This document shows, piece after piece, positions 1 through 6,398 of a stretch of DNA of 20,819 bases (position 1 is its first letter; each line of letters begins with the position of its first letter). The stretch is taken from assembly GCA_046712825.1 (NCBI GenBank), contig JBKKCR010000182.1:1-20819 (forward strand), written 5' to 3'. The translations under genes were made by a program, and so were the position numbers. The DNA comes from DATFGK01 sp046712825. Its GTDB lineage: Bacteria > Actinomycetota > AC-67. The notes under the pieces are model-generated. The model was not told where the DNA came from. It saw only the letters and a program-made list of their open reading frames with translations, and made no database searches.

Positions 1-1205
1 GTGGTGAGCCGGCGGATCGCGGCCGGCGGAACCACGCCTTTCACTTCCGCGAGGTACGTTCGGGGGATCTCGTAACGGGGGTGCGACAGACGGTGGGTCA
101 GCTCCCCGTCGTCGGTCATGAGGAGCAGCCCCTGGGTGTCCGCGTCGAGCCGGCCCACCGGATACAGGCGCCGATCGGATCGGACCAGATTTATCACGGT
201 CGGCCGGCCTTGGGGATCGGTGACGGTGGTGACGACACCGGTCGGCTTGTTGAGCAAGACGTACTCGTGATCGGTCTTGATGTGGACTCGCTGTCCGTCC
301 ACCTCGATCTGAGAAGTCTCGGGGTCGACGCGCATCCCGAGGGTCGTCGCAGGGCGTCCGTCGACCCAGACCCGGCCGGCCAGCATCAACTGCTCGGCCG
401 CTCGACGCGATGCGATCCCCGCATGGGCAAGAACCTTTTGGAGTCGCTCCCCTTCTTGAGAAGCCGAAGGTTCCGTCGCTCTCGGGGGAGGCTGCCTTCG
501 TGGCGGTCGGGAAGGCCGGGCAGGGCGGTCGGGCCGGCCGGCACGGAGGAACGCCGCCTCGCGGGCTGATTTTGCAAACCGTTCCGACGGCCGAGCGTCG
601 TCGGGCCTGCCACCTCGAGTAGGGCTGGTCTTGCGGTCGGTCCGTGCAACCCGTTCGCGCCCGGTCCCCGCGGACCGGCCTGGTCGCGACTGCCGCTCGG
701 GCCGAACCCGTTCGGGCTTTGCCGACCGTTCGGGTCGACCGGACCGCTCGAATCTCGGTGCCCGATCGGGTCGCGCTGCCCGCTCGGGTCTGCCGGCGCG
801 GTCCGGCTTGGTTTTGCGGTCCGGTCGAGCGAACCGCTCGCGGTCGGGTCGTGCAAACCGATCGGGTTTGCCCGCGCGTTCGGGCTTTGACGATCGACCC
901 GTTCGTGCGAACCGCTCGCGGTCGGGTCGTGCGAACCGTTCGGGTTTGCCCGCGCGTTCGGGTCTCGGGGACCGGTCCGGTCGTGCGGATCTTTCGGGTC
1001 TGCCGGCTCGTTCTGGCCTCGCCGACCGGTCGGGTCGTGGAGTACGGTCGGCGCGTGGAGAACGGTCGGATCCGCCTCGGCGGTCGGGCCGAGCCGAACG
1101 ATCCGGACGCCCGGCCGTAGGGGTGCGTCGCCGGCTCTTCGCTTTCGGATCGGTCGAGCGACGGGCCGACGGGCGAGGAGGACGCGGGTTACGGCTCGAG
1201 CTCAT
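1..1205 (-). CDS. rluB: 23S rRNA pseudouridine synthase RluB family, C-terminus outside window, long basic N-terminal extension
   Basis: This enzyme isomerises a uridine of 23S rRNA to pseudouridine. The reading frame is open from an ATG at 1205 to the window edge (401 codons). Residues 252 to about 300 form an S4 RNA-binding domain that begins GERLQKVLAHAGIASRR. The synthase domain follows, with the catalytic motif GRLDADTQGLL (Asp about 354) and a later RTYLAEVKG strand. Residues 1-251 are a low-complexity extension made almost only of Arg, Pro, Asp/Glu, Ala, Gly and Ser, with a six-residue period of the type (A/G)(R/K)P(D/E)Rx. Arg-rich tails before the S4 domain are known in actinobacterial RluB proteins. 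The ATG at 1205 is the only in-frame ATG before the S4 domain and overlaps the 3' end of scpB by 17 nt, which supports it as the start. No clear Shine-Dalgarno sequence is visible. It is last in the scpA-scpB-rluB series. Confidence 0.93.
   Translation of the reverse strand, partial: MSSSRNPRPPRPSARRSTDPKAKSRRRTPTAGRPDRSARPDRRGGSDRSPRADRTPRPDRSARPERAGRPERSARPDRSPRPERAGKPERFARPDRERFARTGRSSKPERAGKPDRFARPDRERFARPDRKTKPDRAGRPERAARPDRAPRFERSGRPERSAKPERVRPERQSRPGRSAGTGRERVARTDRKTSPTRGGRPDDARPSERFAKSAREAAFLRAGRPDRPARPSRPPRRQPPPRATEPSASQEGERLQKVLAHAGIASRRAAEQLMLAGRVWVDGRPATTLGMRVDPETSQIEVDGQRVHIKTDHEYVLLNKPTGVVTTVTDPQGRPTVINLVRSDRRLYPVGRLDADTQGLLLMTDDGELTHRLSHPRYEIPRTYLAEVKGVVPPAAIRRLT
831..962 (-). 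repeat. In-frame 78-bp tandem duplication in the rluB extension
   Basis: The segment 831-884 recurs at 909-962 with two mismatches in 54 nt, an offset of 78 bp or 26 codons, so the duplication keeps the frame. Both copies encode the block KPERAGKP(D/E)RFARPDRERFAR. A finer 18-bp (six-codon) periodicity runs over most of 720-1100. Confidence 0.8.
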
Positions 1206-1734
1206 CGGTGGCCGCAGGGGGTGGAAGCATCGAGGCGATCGGCAGCAGATCGTCGACAGATTCCAGCCCGATCCTCTCGAGGAACTGCGGCGTCGTTCCA
1301 TAGAAGACCGCCTGCCCAGGGCCCGGGTCGCGACCGACTTCCGTCACCAAGCCGCGCTGCTCGAGCGTCCCGACGACACCTTCGGACTCAACCCCACGGA
1401 TCGCGGCGATCTGCATCCGGGTCACGGGCTGCTTGTACGCGACGATGGCCAGCGTTTCGAGCGCGGCCTGGGTCAGCCGTGGCTGCTGCACCGAGCGAAC
1501 GAACCGCTCGACATACGGCGCTGCGTCGGGGTGCGTATACATCCGCCAGCCGCCGGCCACCTCGCGCAGTGCAACCCCTCGCCCGGACGACTCCAGGTCT
1601 GCAGCAAGTTCGCGGAGCTCGGAATCGACGACGTCCTTCGAAGACTCGGTGATCTGAGCGAGGATCGTCAACGGCGTCGGCTCCTCGGTTACGAACAGGA
1701 TCGCCTCGAGGATCCGGCGGAGCTCGTTGCTCAC
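1189..1734 (-). CDS. scpB: Segregation and condensation protein ScpB
   Basis: ScpB is the winged-helix dimer that binds the ScpA kleisin and helps form the SMC condensin complex for chromosome segregation. The 181-residue product, beginning VSNELRRILEAILFVTEEPT, has the usual length and its two winged-helix modules. The conserved core ALETLAIVAYKQPVTRMQIAAIRG lies at about residues 97-120 in two stretches, followed by the second module's GLVTEVGR and FYGTTPQFLERIGL signatures near the end. The GTG start at 1734 forms a GTGA overlap with the scpA stop, which points to translational coupling. Longer upstream extensions would be Arg-rich out-of-family sequence inside scpA and are rejected. A run of prolines (MLPPPA) precedes the C-terminus. 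The TAA stop lies inside the start region of rluB. Confidence 0.95.
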   Translation of the reverse strand: MSNELRRILEAILFVTEEPTPLTILAQITESSKDVVDSELRELAADLESSGRGVALREVAGGWRMYTHPDAAPYVERFVRSVQQPRLTQAALETLAIVAYKQPVTRMQIAAIRGVESEGVVGTLEQRGLVTEVGRDPGPGQAVFYGTTPQFLERIGLESVDDLLPIASMLPPPAATDELEP

Positions 1735-2594
1735 GGTTTCTCCTCTCTCGCAGCAGGATCGAGCTCGACGACGGTGCCATCGAGACTGATCACGTCGTCG
1801 AGCCGGATCTCGCCGGTGGCCTCTTCTTCGAGCGGCGCACCTTCGTACTCGTCGACCGGGCCGGAAGCCGCGGCGTCGCCGAGCCACCGCACGTCTATCT
1901 GGCCGAAGGTTCCAGCCTGCGACGCATCGGCCTCTCCCCTCTTGATCAGCTCGAGCACGGCAAGGAACCGAACGATGACGTTCAGGCGGTCGGGGATCCC
2001 GCGAGCGAGCTGACGGAACGTTGCCGTCTTGCGCCTCCGCAGTTCGGTCCGAACGTAGGCGATCGCCTCGGCGACCGAGATGCGGATCGGCGCGATGTGC
2101 GATGTGTCGATATAGATCACGGTCTTGGGGCCGAGCATCCGCGCGGCGATCTCCGCGAACCGCTGCGGAGAGACCCTCGCCATGAGATCGGGCGCCAGCT
2201 TCGCGAACTCTTCGCCGGCACCGGCAGTACGTGGGAGGTAGCCGGCGTTCTCGGCCATCAAAGAAGCGATCTTGGTCGCGGCTTCCTTGAACGCTCGGTA
2301 CTCGAGAAGTCGGGCGATCAACAGGTCACGGTCGCTGACGTCGATCTCATCGTCGCCGCGCGGCGGTCCTGGCAGAAGCCGAGCGGCTTTCATCTCGATC
2401 AGCGTGGCGGCGACGATAAGGAACTCGGTGGCCACTTCCAGATCGAGCTCCTGCATCTGCTTGAGGTGCTCCAGGTACTCCTCGGTGATCGAAGCGAGCG
2501 ACACGTCGTAGATGTCGAGCTCGCGCTTGGAGATCAGGTGAAGGAGCAGGTCGAAAGGCCCTTCGAACACCTGGGTTCGAACCTGATAAGGCAT
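1731..2594 (-). CDS. scpA: Segregation and condensation protein ScpA (kleisin)
   Basis: ScpA bridges the two heads of the SMC dimer in the bacterial condensin. The 287-residue protein begins MPYQVRTQVFEGPFDLLLHL, the family's N-terminal signature, followed by the ISKRELDIYDV segment. The helix region LDLEVATEFLIVAATLIEMKAARLLP is at about residues 54-79 in two stretches. The C-terminal winged helix, with an FLAVLELIKRGEADASQ-type segment, lies before a variable acidic tail. The ATG at 2594 is chosen because the family signature starts there. An upstream in-frame start would add 28 residues of unrelated sequence. It is separated by 46 nt from the site-2 protease gene and overlaps scpB by 4 nt. 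Confidence 0.95.
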   Translation of the reverse strand: MPYQVRTQVFEGPFDLLLHLISKRELDIYDVSLASITEEYLEHLKQMQELDLEVATEFLIVAATLIEMKAARLLPGPPRGDDEIDVSDRDLLIARLLEYRAFKEAATKIASLMAENAGYLPRTAGAGEEFAKLAPDLMARVSPQRFAEIAARMLGPKTVIYIDTSHIAPIRISVAEAIAYVRTELRRRKTATFRQLARGIPDRLNVIVRFLAVLELIKRGEADASQAGTFGQIDVRWLGDAAASGPVDEYEGAPLEEEATGEIRLDDVISLDGTVVELDPAAREEKP

Positions 2595-2640
2595 CGCCGG
2601 CCAGTGTAGCGGCGGTGCCGGACCCGGCCAACGAGGCCGG

Positions 2641-3273
2641 TCAGCACACCCCGAGAAGGGGGCAGTACACAGCCTCACCCATGTTCTCGAGCACCCGCGG
2701 GAAGATTAGGAACAGGGCAAGGAGGAACAAGATCAGGTATTGGCCGAGCTCCTCCATCTTCATCGCAGCCGCCGGCGATAGGAAGCGGGCGAGGATCTTC
2801 GATCCGTCGAGCGGAGGGATCGGCAGGATGTTGATGATGAAGAGGAACGAATTGATGATCGTGATCCAAAAGAAGATCTGAAGGAGACGGGTGGAGTCGC
2901 CGGCGTTTCGGAACCCGAACGCGGCCAGCGCGGCGAGCGCCAAGTTGAAGACGGGTCCGGCGAGTGCGGTCAGGACCGCGTCCCTCTTGGGGTTGCGCAT
3001 CCGGCCGGGGTGGATAATGACCGGCTTCGCATAGCCGAAGAAGAAGCCGAAACTTGCCCTGAAGAGGACCGTTACCAGGAACACGGCAGGCATGATCAAG
3101 GTGCCGAAGGGGTCGACGTGGGCCTTCGGGTTGAGCGTCAGGCGGCCCATCATCCGGGGGGTCGGATCGCCGAGGCTGACCGCTACTCGGGCATGGGCGA
3201 ACTCGTGTCCGATCATGCCCATGTAGATGCCGAGCGCGGCACCGATGAAACCGTAGAGATCGATCCTGCTCAT
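2641..3273 (-). CDS. Site-2-protease-like (M50) membrane zinc metalloprotease
   Basis: This is a polytopic membrane protein of 210 residues with the zinc-metalloprotease signature HEFAH (His23, Glu24, His27) in its first membrane segment. The second metal-ligand motif, NILPIPPLDGSKI, lies at about residues 148-160 (Asp156 as third ligand). A central ALAGPVFNLALAALAAFG helix matches the intermediate segment of the family. The size and lack of PDZ or CBS domains place it with the compact M50 group that cleaves substrates inside the membrane; the substrate cannot be told from sequence. It follows the parA/RHH pair and precedes scpA on the same strand. In many actinobacteria an M50 protease sits beside tryptophanyl-tRNA synthetase in the same general segregation locus, but no trpS is visible here. 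The protein ends VYCPLLGVC with two cysteines. Confidence 0.88.
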   Translation of the reverse strand: MSRIDLYGFIGAALGIYMGMIGHEFAHARVAVSLGDPTPRMMGRLTLNPKAHVDPFGTLIMPAVFLVTVLFRASFGFFFGYAKPVIIHPGRMRNPKRDAVLTALAGPVFNLALAALAAFGFRNAGDSTRLLQIFFWITIINSFLFIINILPIPPLDGSKILARFLSPAAAMKMEELGQYLILFLLALFLIFPRVLENMGEAVYCPLLGVC

Positions 3274-3317
3274 AGACCTGGAAGTCTCACCCTGTCACAG
3301 CTTCGGGTGAAACTTGA

Positions 3318-3336
3318 CCTCGATGATCGGTCGAGG
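3318..3336 (-). terminator. Weak hairpin between RHH gene and M50 protease gene
   Basis: Six-base arms (cctcga / tcgagg, 3318-3323 and 3331-3336) with a seven-base loop lie just downstream of the RHH gene stop. On the minus strand a short T-containing stretch follows but no true U-run, so it may be a pause or processing site rather than a terminator. Confidence 0.3.
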
Positions 3337-3339
3337 GTT

Positions 3340-3753
3340 TCAGCGCCGGCGCCCGAGCCGCTCGACGAGGATGGCCGCGGGGCCGTTCGCGTCGAGGTCG
3401 GCCAGGACATAGGAGAGCGCCTCTCGGACGATCCGGCCTCGGTCGGCCGAGATACCGTGCTCCTTCATCGAGAGGCGCGCGCGCTCCAGTGACAACAGCT
3501 CGTCACGGGTGCAGTAGAACGTCACCTTCTCCTCGTGCCGTTGTCTCCCGCTCCCCGTTTTGGGGACGTGTGCCTTCGTCTCCTTGTCGATATATCTCTG
3601 AGGCGCTCTGTCTACTCTCGGCTGATCCTGCTGCTCCGGGCTCGATGACGAGGGACGGATCGGCGATGGCTCCGGTACTTCCTTCACTTCCTTGACTGAT
3701 GTTGCCCGGAACAACTCGTCCGCTCCCGGCAAGCTCGCTCGTTTCGTCGACAA
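3340..3753 (-). CDS. Putative ribbon-helix-helix DNA-binding partner of ParA, overlapping parA
   Basis: A 137-residue product starts at a TTG (3753) nine bases after an AAGGAGGT ribosome-binding site. The first ~75 residues are Pro/Ser-rich and charged, with no evident domain. The C-terminal ~60 residues, from EEKVTFYCTRDELLSLERAR through ADRGRIVREALSYVLADLDA, have a short strand, two helices and an Ile/Val-Val-Arg-Glu-Ala pattern reminiscent of CopG/ParG-type ribbon-helix-helix proteins; this is an inference from pattern, not a confirmed family match. About 250 nt overlap the 3' part of parA in another frame. By my hand count, third-position GC in the overlap is near 70% in this frame and under 50% in the parA frame, so this frame looks the truly coding one. 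A later GTG at 3525 could give a 61-residue core. The place beside parA suggests a partner or autoregulator. Confidence 0.68.
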   Translation of the reverse strand: MSTKRASLPGADELFRATSVKEVKEVPEPSPIRPSSSSPEQQDQPRVDRAPQRYIDKETKAHVPKTGSGRQRHEEKVTFYCTRDELLSLERARLSMKEHGISADRGRIVREALSYVLADLDANGPAAILVERLGRRR

Positions 3754-4510
3754 TCCCAAGCACCTCCTTGGCCAGAGCGCGGTAGTCGGAGGCGCCGGAT
3801 GAGGCCCCCGCGTACGTGAGGATCGACTCGCCGGCGACAGGGGCTTCGGCGAACCGGATGGTCCTGCGGATCACGGTCTTGTACAGATACGGTCCGAACG
3901 CATCCCTGACCCGCTCGAGAACTTCCCGGCCGTGGAGGGTTCGTCCATCGAACATGGTCGGGATGATTCCCTCGAGTCTCAAGTCAGGGTTTAGCCTGTC
4001 GCGCACTTTCTCGACGGTGTCCATGAGCAGGGCCATCCCACGGAGCGCGAAGTACTCGCATTCGAGTGGGATCACGACACCATCGGAGGCCGTCAGTGCA
4101 TTCACGGTAAGCAAGCCCAGCGACGGAGGGCAATCAATCAATATGTAGTCATATCCACTTCTCAACTGTGTCAGCGCCCGTTTCAGCGCTTGCTCGCGTG
4201 CAACTTCGCTAACCAGGGTGATCTCGGCCGCGGAGAGGTCGATGTTCGACGGCAGGATCTCCAAGCCGGGAACTTCGGTTTTTATCACGGCGGAATGCGG
4301 GTCCACCTCGCGCTCCAGCAACAGGTTGTAAACCGTGAGCTCGAGCGACATCGGGTTGATCCCCAAGCCGACCGACAGCGCGCCTTGCGGGTCGAAATCC
4401 ACGAGGAGCACGTGCTTGCCGAGCTCCGCCATCGCAGCGCCAAGATTGATGGTGGTCGTGGTCTTTCCAACCCCGCCCTTCTGGTTGGCGAGGCTCAGGA
4501 TGCGGGCCAC
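3503..4510 (-). CDS. parA: ParA/Soj-type chromosome-partitioning ATPase
   Basis: A Walker-type ATPase of 335 residues begins VARILSLANQKGGVGKTTTT. The deviant Walker A KGGVGKTTT has the signature lysine at about residue 10. The Walker A' VDFDPQGALS follows near residue 40, Walker B is in YILIDCPPSLGLLTVNAL, and IPLECEYFALRGM follows. These match ParA/Soj proteins that segregate chromosomes or position cargo on the nucleoid. GTG at 4510 is preferred because a GAGGGGGGAG site precedes it by four bases and it sits at the usual family start; a TTG at 4537 would add nine residues. The normal family end is near LAKEVLGIVDE (around residue 253). The remaining ~80 residues are atypical, of low third-position GC, and lie over the RHH gene. 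No parB is next to it, so it may be an orphan ParA, as at the M. tuberculosis Rv1708 locus. Confidence 0.93.
   Translation of the reverse strand: MARILSLANQKGGVGKTTTTINLGAAMAELGKHVLLVDFDPQGALSVGLGINPMSLELTVYNLLLEREVDPHSAVIKTEVPGLEILPSNIDLSAAEITLVSEVAREQALKRALTQLRSGYDYILIDCPPSLGLLTVNALTASDGVVIPLECEYFALRGMALLMDTVEKVRDRLNPDLRLEGIIPTMFDGRTLHGREVLERVRDAFGPYLYKTVIRRTIRFAEAPVAGESILTYAGASSGASDYRALAKEVLGIVDETSELAGSGRVVPGNISQGSEGSTGAIADPSLVIEPGAAGSAESRQSASEIYRQGDEGTRPQNGERETTARGEGDVLLHP
3762..3769 (-). promoter_or_regulatory. Ribosome-binding site of the RHH gene inside parA
   Basis: AAGGAGGT on the minus strand is an exact anti-16S match nine bases before TTG 3753 and only a few bases before TTG 3759, so it favours 3753. 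Caution: it also encodes the Lys-Glu-Val common near ParA C-termini, so the match may be partly a coding accident. Confidence 0.5.
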
Positions 4511-4514
4511 CAGG

Positions 4515-4524
4515 CTCCCCCCTC
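4515..4524 (-). promoter_or_regulatory. Ribosome-binding site deciding the parA start
   Basis: GAGGGGGGAG on the minus strand lies four bases before GTG 4510, supporting this start over the TTG at 4537, which would place the site inside the gene. Confidence 0.6.
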
Positions 4525-4533
4525 GATTTGTCG

Positions 4534-4563
4534 ACAAGACGACCTAGCGACGAGTCGTCTTGT
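4534..4563. promoter_or_regulatory. Perfect 10-bp inverted repeat upstream of parA (candidate operator)
   Basis: ACAAGACGAC (4534-4543) is matched by its exact reverse complement GTCGTCTTGT (4554-4563) with a 10-nt spacer, so the arms repeat at 20 bp, about two helix turns. Inside lies a second palindrome, GACGAGTCGTC (4549-4559). The element falls between the predicted parA promoter and its ribosome-binding site and in the divergent region with the plus-strand gene. It suits autoregulation by a ParA/RHH pair; an mRNA hairpin is the alternative. Confidence 0.55.
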
Positions 4564-4573
4564 GGGCGGCGAC

Positions 4574-4601
4574 GTTACATCAACGCCTGCGGCGAGTTCA
4601 A
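4574..4601 (-). promoter_or_regulatory. Candidate parA promoter
   Basis: On the minus strand TTGAAC (4601-4596), a 16-nt spacer and TGTAAC (4579-4574) resemble -35 and -10 boxes. Transcription would start near 4567, placing the inverted repeat at the very 5' end of the message. Confidence 0.35.
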
Positions 4602-4630
4602 GTCCAGATGAATCCGCTATCGTGACCTGG

Positions 4631-5299
4631 ATGGATGCGATGAACGAGGCCGGTTCGCCGGATACGGTTGAAACCCCCGAAACGCGAGGCGTTGAGCCCT
4701 CGCCGCCTGAAAACGTGGCCGGTACCGTGAAACGCATGTCCCCCCTCAGAGCCGGGTTGATTTCGGCCGCGATCGGTCTGGCGATCGCCGCCGGCGTGTT
4801 CGCCGGGTTCGGCTTCCCGGGAACGCTCAAGGCTGCCCACTCCGACAGCCGGTACGGGATGACTGCGACTATCGATGAGGTCGTTCACGTCGGACTTGGA
4901 CCTTTCCACCCCAGCGGTCCCCGCGAGATCAGGATCATCGCGGTGAGCCTGGAAGACCCCTCGCCGGCGATCCAACTGGACTCGATCCGGATCACCCGTT
5001 TCGACGACGCCTCCCCGGTGTTGCTCGGCTCGGACAAGGGTCCACGCGAAGACATCGCAGCGCTCCCCGAGGCTCTCGGTGTGGTGCTCGAATCCGGCGA
5101 CGACGGCGGCTTCTGGGTCTCGTTCCACGTCACCGCAACCGGGACCCACACCTTCTCGGGCGTCCGGATCACCTACCGGTCGGGATGGCTGACGCGAACG
5201 ACCGTCGTGGGGCCGAAAACCCAGGTTCGGGTGGGAGAGACGCGCGGCCCGCGAACCGACCGCGGTACGCGGCCGGGCCCGACCCCCTCCCGAGGTTAG
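4631..5299 (+). CDS. Membrane-anchored extracytoplasmic protein of unknown function
   Basis: I do not recognise a family. The 222-residue product has an acidic, Pro-rich N-terminal segment (about 1-35). A single hydrophobic helix LISAAIGLAIAAGVFAGFGF follows at about 43-62, then a region rich in beta-type sequence (about 75-200) with alternating Val/Ile/Thr patterns such as ITRFDDASPV and VRITYRSGWLTRTTVV. The tail is Arg/Pro/Gly-rich. It is most likely a type II anchored protein facing outside. The start is uncertain: ATG 4631 lies seven bases after a TATCGT (-10-like) and could be leaderless. ATG 4736 would put the hydrophobic segment right at the N-terminus like a signal anchor. GTG 4622 is also possible. 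It is divergent from parA and convergent with the secreted Cys-rich gene. Third-position GC is high, so it is a real gene. Confidence 0.75.
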   Translation: MDAMNEAGSPDTVETPETRGVEPSPPENVAGTVKRMSPLRAGLISAAIGLAIAAGVFAGFGFPGTLKAAHSDSRYGMTATIDEVVHVGLGPFHPSGPREIRIIAVSLEDPSPAIQLDSIRITRFDDASPVLLGSDKGPREDIAALPEALGVVLESGDDGGFWVSFHVTATGTHTFSGVRITYRSGWLTRTTVVGPKTQVRVGETRGPRTDRGTRPGPTPSRG

Positions 5300-5330
5300 C
5301 CCTCTCCGAGATCGCGCGGAGCTAGAGGCT
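5298..5330. terminator. Imperfect hairpin between convergent genes
   Basis: The stem pairs agcc/ggct, tct/aga and ctccg/cggag with a small bulge and an eight-base loop across 5298-5330. It covers both stop codons of the convergent genes, so it could end transcription from both sides. No T-run is present, which fits U-less hairpin terminators reported in actinobacteria. Confidence 0.4.
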
Positions 5331-5927
5331 CTGGAGGTCACCGGGCGTGTAGACGCCCACGTAAGTAGATGTGACCCTGGGGGGTCCGTCGCAGAAGATG
5401 TCGCACGGCAGATTGTAGAGTTCCGGAGCGGCCACGACGAGGAGGGTGCGCGTTCCGGATAGGCCATTCGCTGTGCTGAAGGAACACGTCAGCCGAGCCA
5501 CGGCCGCGAGCTGCAGGTTCCCACTGCACGATCCACCGATGTTCGGTCCGAAAGCCGGGATAGGGACGATCGTGCAGAGAAAATCGACACAGAAATCGAC
5601 GCTGACGATGTACCCCTTGCGGAACACGGGTGCCGAGTCGATGCGCAGCCGACACGCTGCTGATCCTTCCGGACAGACGCGGTGGGCCACGAAATCCACT
5701 CCGAAGGAACCTTGGTAGGAACCGCCGTCTAGGGAAAGCCCTCCCATGAACGAGAAACGTCCGACGACCGTGTCCTCGGTGTTGCCGCAATACGCGTTCT
5801 CGCATAGCGCAATGTGAGCTGCCCCGGCCGTGGGCACCGGAAGGTCCTTCTTCGCCGGTGACGCCACTCCCGGAATCGCCATCAGCGCCCCAAGAACCAA
5901 GAACACTGCAACCCGCCGTCGAATCAT
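5322..5927 (-). CDS. Secreted ten-cysteine protein of unknown function
   Basis: No family is recognised. The 201-residue protein begins MIRRRVAVFLVLGALMAIPG, a clear Sec signal peptide with cleavage likely near residues 20-25 (GVASPA). The mature part holds ten cysteines (42, 47, 85, 92, 113, 118, 134, 148, 175, 179), an even number that suggests up to five disulfides in an extracytoplasmic protein. Gly/Ser/Val-rich stretches such as MGGLSLDGGSYQGSFGVDF suggest a beta-rich fold. ATG 5927 is chosen because AGGGGG lies about nine bases upstream; GTG 5936 is too close to that site. It stands alone after the DksA-like gene (about 100 nt gap) and converges with the membrane-anchored protein gene. 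Confidence 0.78.
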   Translation of the reverse strand: MIRRRVAVFLVLGALMAIPGVASPAKKDLPVPTAGAAHIALCENAYCGNTEDTVVGRFSFMGGLSLDGGSYQGSFGVDFVAHRVCPEGSAACRLRIDSAPVFRKGYIVSVDFCVDFLCTIVPIPAFGPNIGGSCSGNLQLAAVARLTCSFSTANGLSGTRTLLVVAAPELYNLPCDIFCDGPPRVTSTYVGVYTPGDLQSL

Positions 5928-6029
5928 GCGTACCACCCCCTGGAACCGCAGGATTCGCCGTCTTCGGACAAATCACCTGCATGGGTAAGTGATGGGCCAG
6001 CCCTTCGGGCCGTCAGGGTGCGAAGCGGC

Positions 6030-6386
6030 CTAGCTGCTTTCCTTCTGCTTGCAGCTCATGCACAGGCGCGCGTATGGGATTCCCTCGAGCCGCTCCGCGC
6101 CGATCGGCTCGCCGCACCGTTCGCAGATCCCGAAGGTGCCCTTCTCGATCTTCGACAATGCCAAGTCGACGTCGACGAGGTTCTCCCGGAGTCGCTCGAT
6201 GACGGCGAGGACCTTGTTGCGTTCGGCCGTGGACTGGGCGCTGTCGGCGAAGCCGAAGTCCAGGTTGAGCCCGTCGACCGTGTTCTCCTGATCGGGGTCC
6301 GCCCCCATGTCGGCGAGCTGCTTCCGGAGATGTTCCTTCGTCTCTTCGAGAAGTTCTTTATGACGCGTGAGTTCGGCTGCTTCCAT
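6030..6386 (-). CDS. DksA/TraR-type C4 zinc-finger protein
   Basis: A 118-residue protein has an N-terminal coiled coil (about 1-80) and a C-terminal zinc finger with Cys88, Cys91, Cys109 and Cys112 in ICERCGEPIGAERL and ARLCMSCK. This is the architecture of the DksA/TraR family, which enters the secondary channel of RNA polymerase. The coil tip holds NLDFGFADSAQ with acidic residues in the region where DksA carries its tip aspartates. The family in actinobacteria is often of unproven role, so a transcription-modulating function is inference. The ATG start has an AGGGGAGG ribosome-binding site six bases upstream. The gene begins 12 nt after xerD and is likely co-transcribed with it. Confidence 0.9.
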   Translation of the reverse strand: MEAAELTRHKELLEETKEHLRKQLADMGADPDQENTVDGLNLDFGFADSAQSTAERNKVLAVIERLRENLVDVDLALSKIEKGTFGICERCGEPIGAERLEGIPYARLCMSCKQKESS

Positions 6387-6398
6387 GCTGGCCCTCCC

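Noticed and set aside
720..1100. Regular repeats that might be a CRISPR array
   Set aside because: The repeats are coding, 18 bp in period and without unique spacers; they keep the rluB frame.
631..2013. Long plus-strand Arg/Ser-rich open frame opposite rluB and scpB
   Set aside because: It is the mirror of the repetitive GC-rich rluB extension and of scpB/scpA, which have recognised domains; its sequence is low complexity with no domain.
4190..4630. Upstream extension of the plus-strand membrane-protein frame
   Set aside because: It runs antisense through the parA N-terminus and the inverted repeat; the real N-terminus is near 4631 or 4736.
5338..5982. Alternative minus-strand frame over the secreted Cys-rich gene
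   Set aside because: It has no signal peptide or domain and is Arg/His-rich as expected for an out-of-frame shadow.
5995..6012. Short GCCC/GGGC hairpin after the DksA-like gene
   Set aside because: Only a four-base stem with no U-run, too weak to call a terminator.
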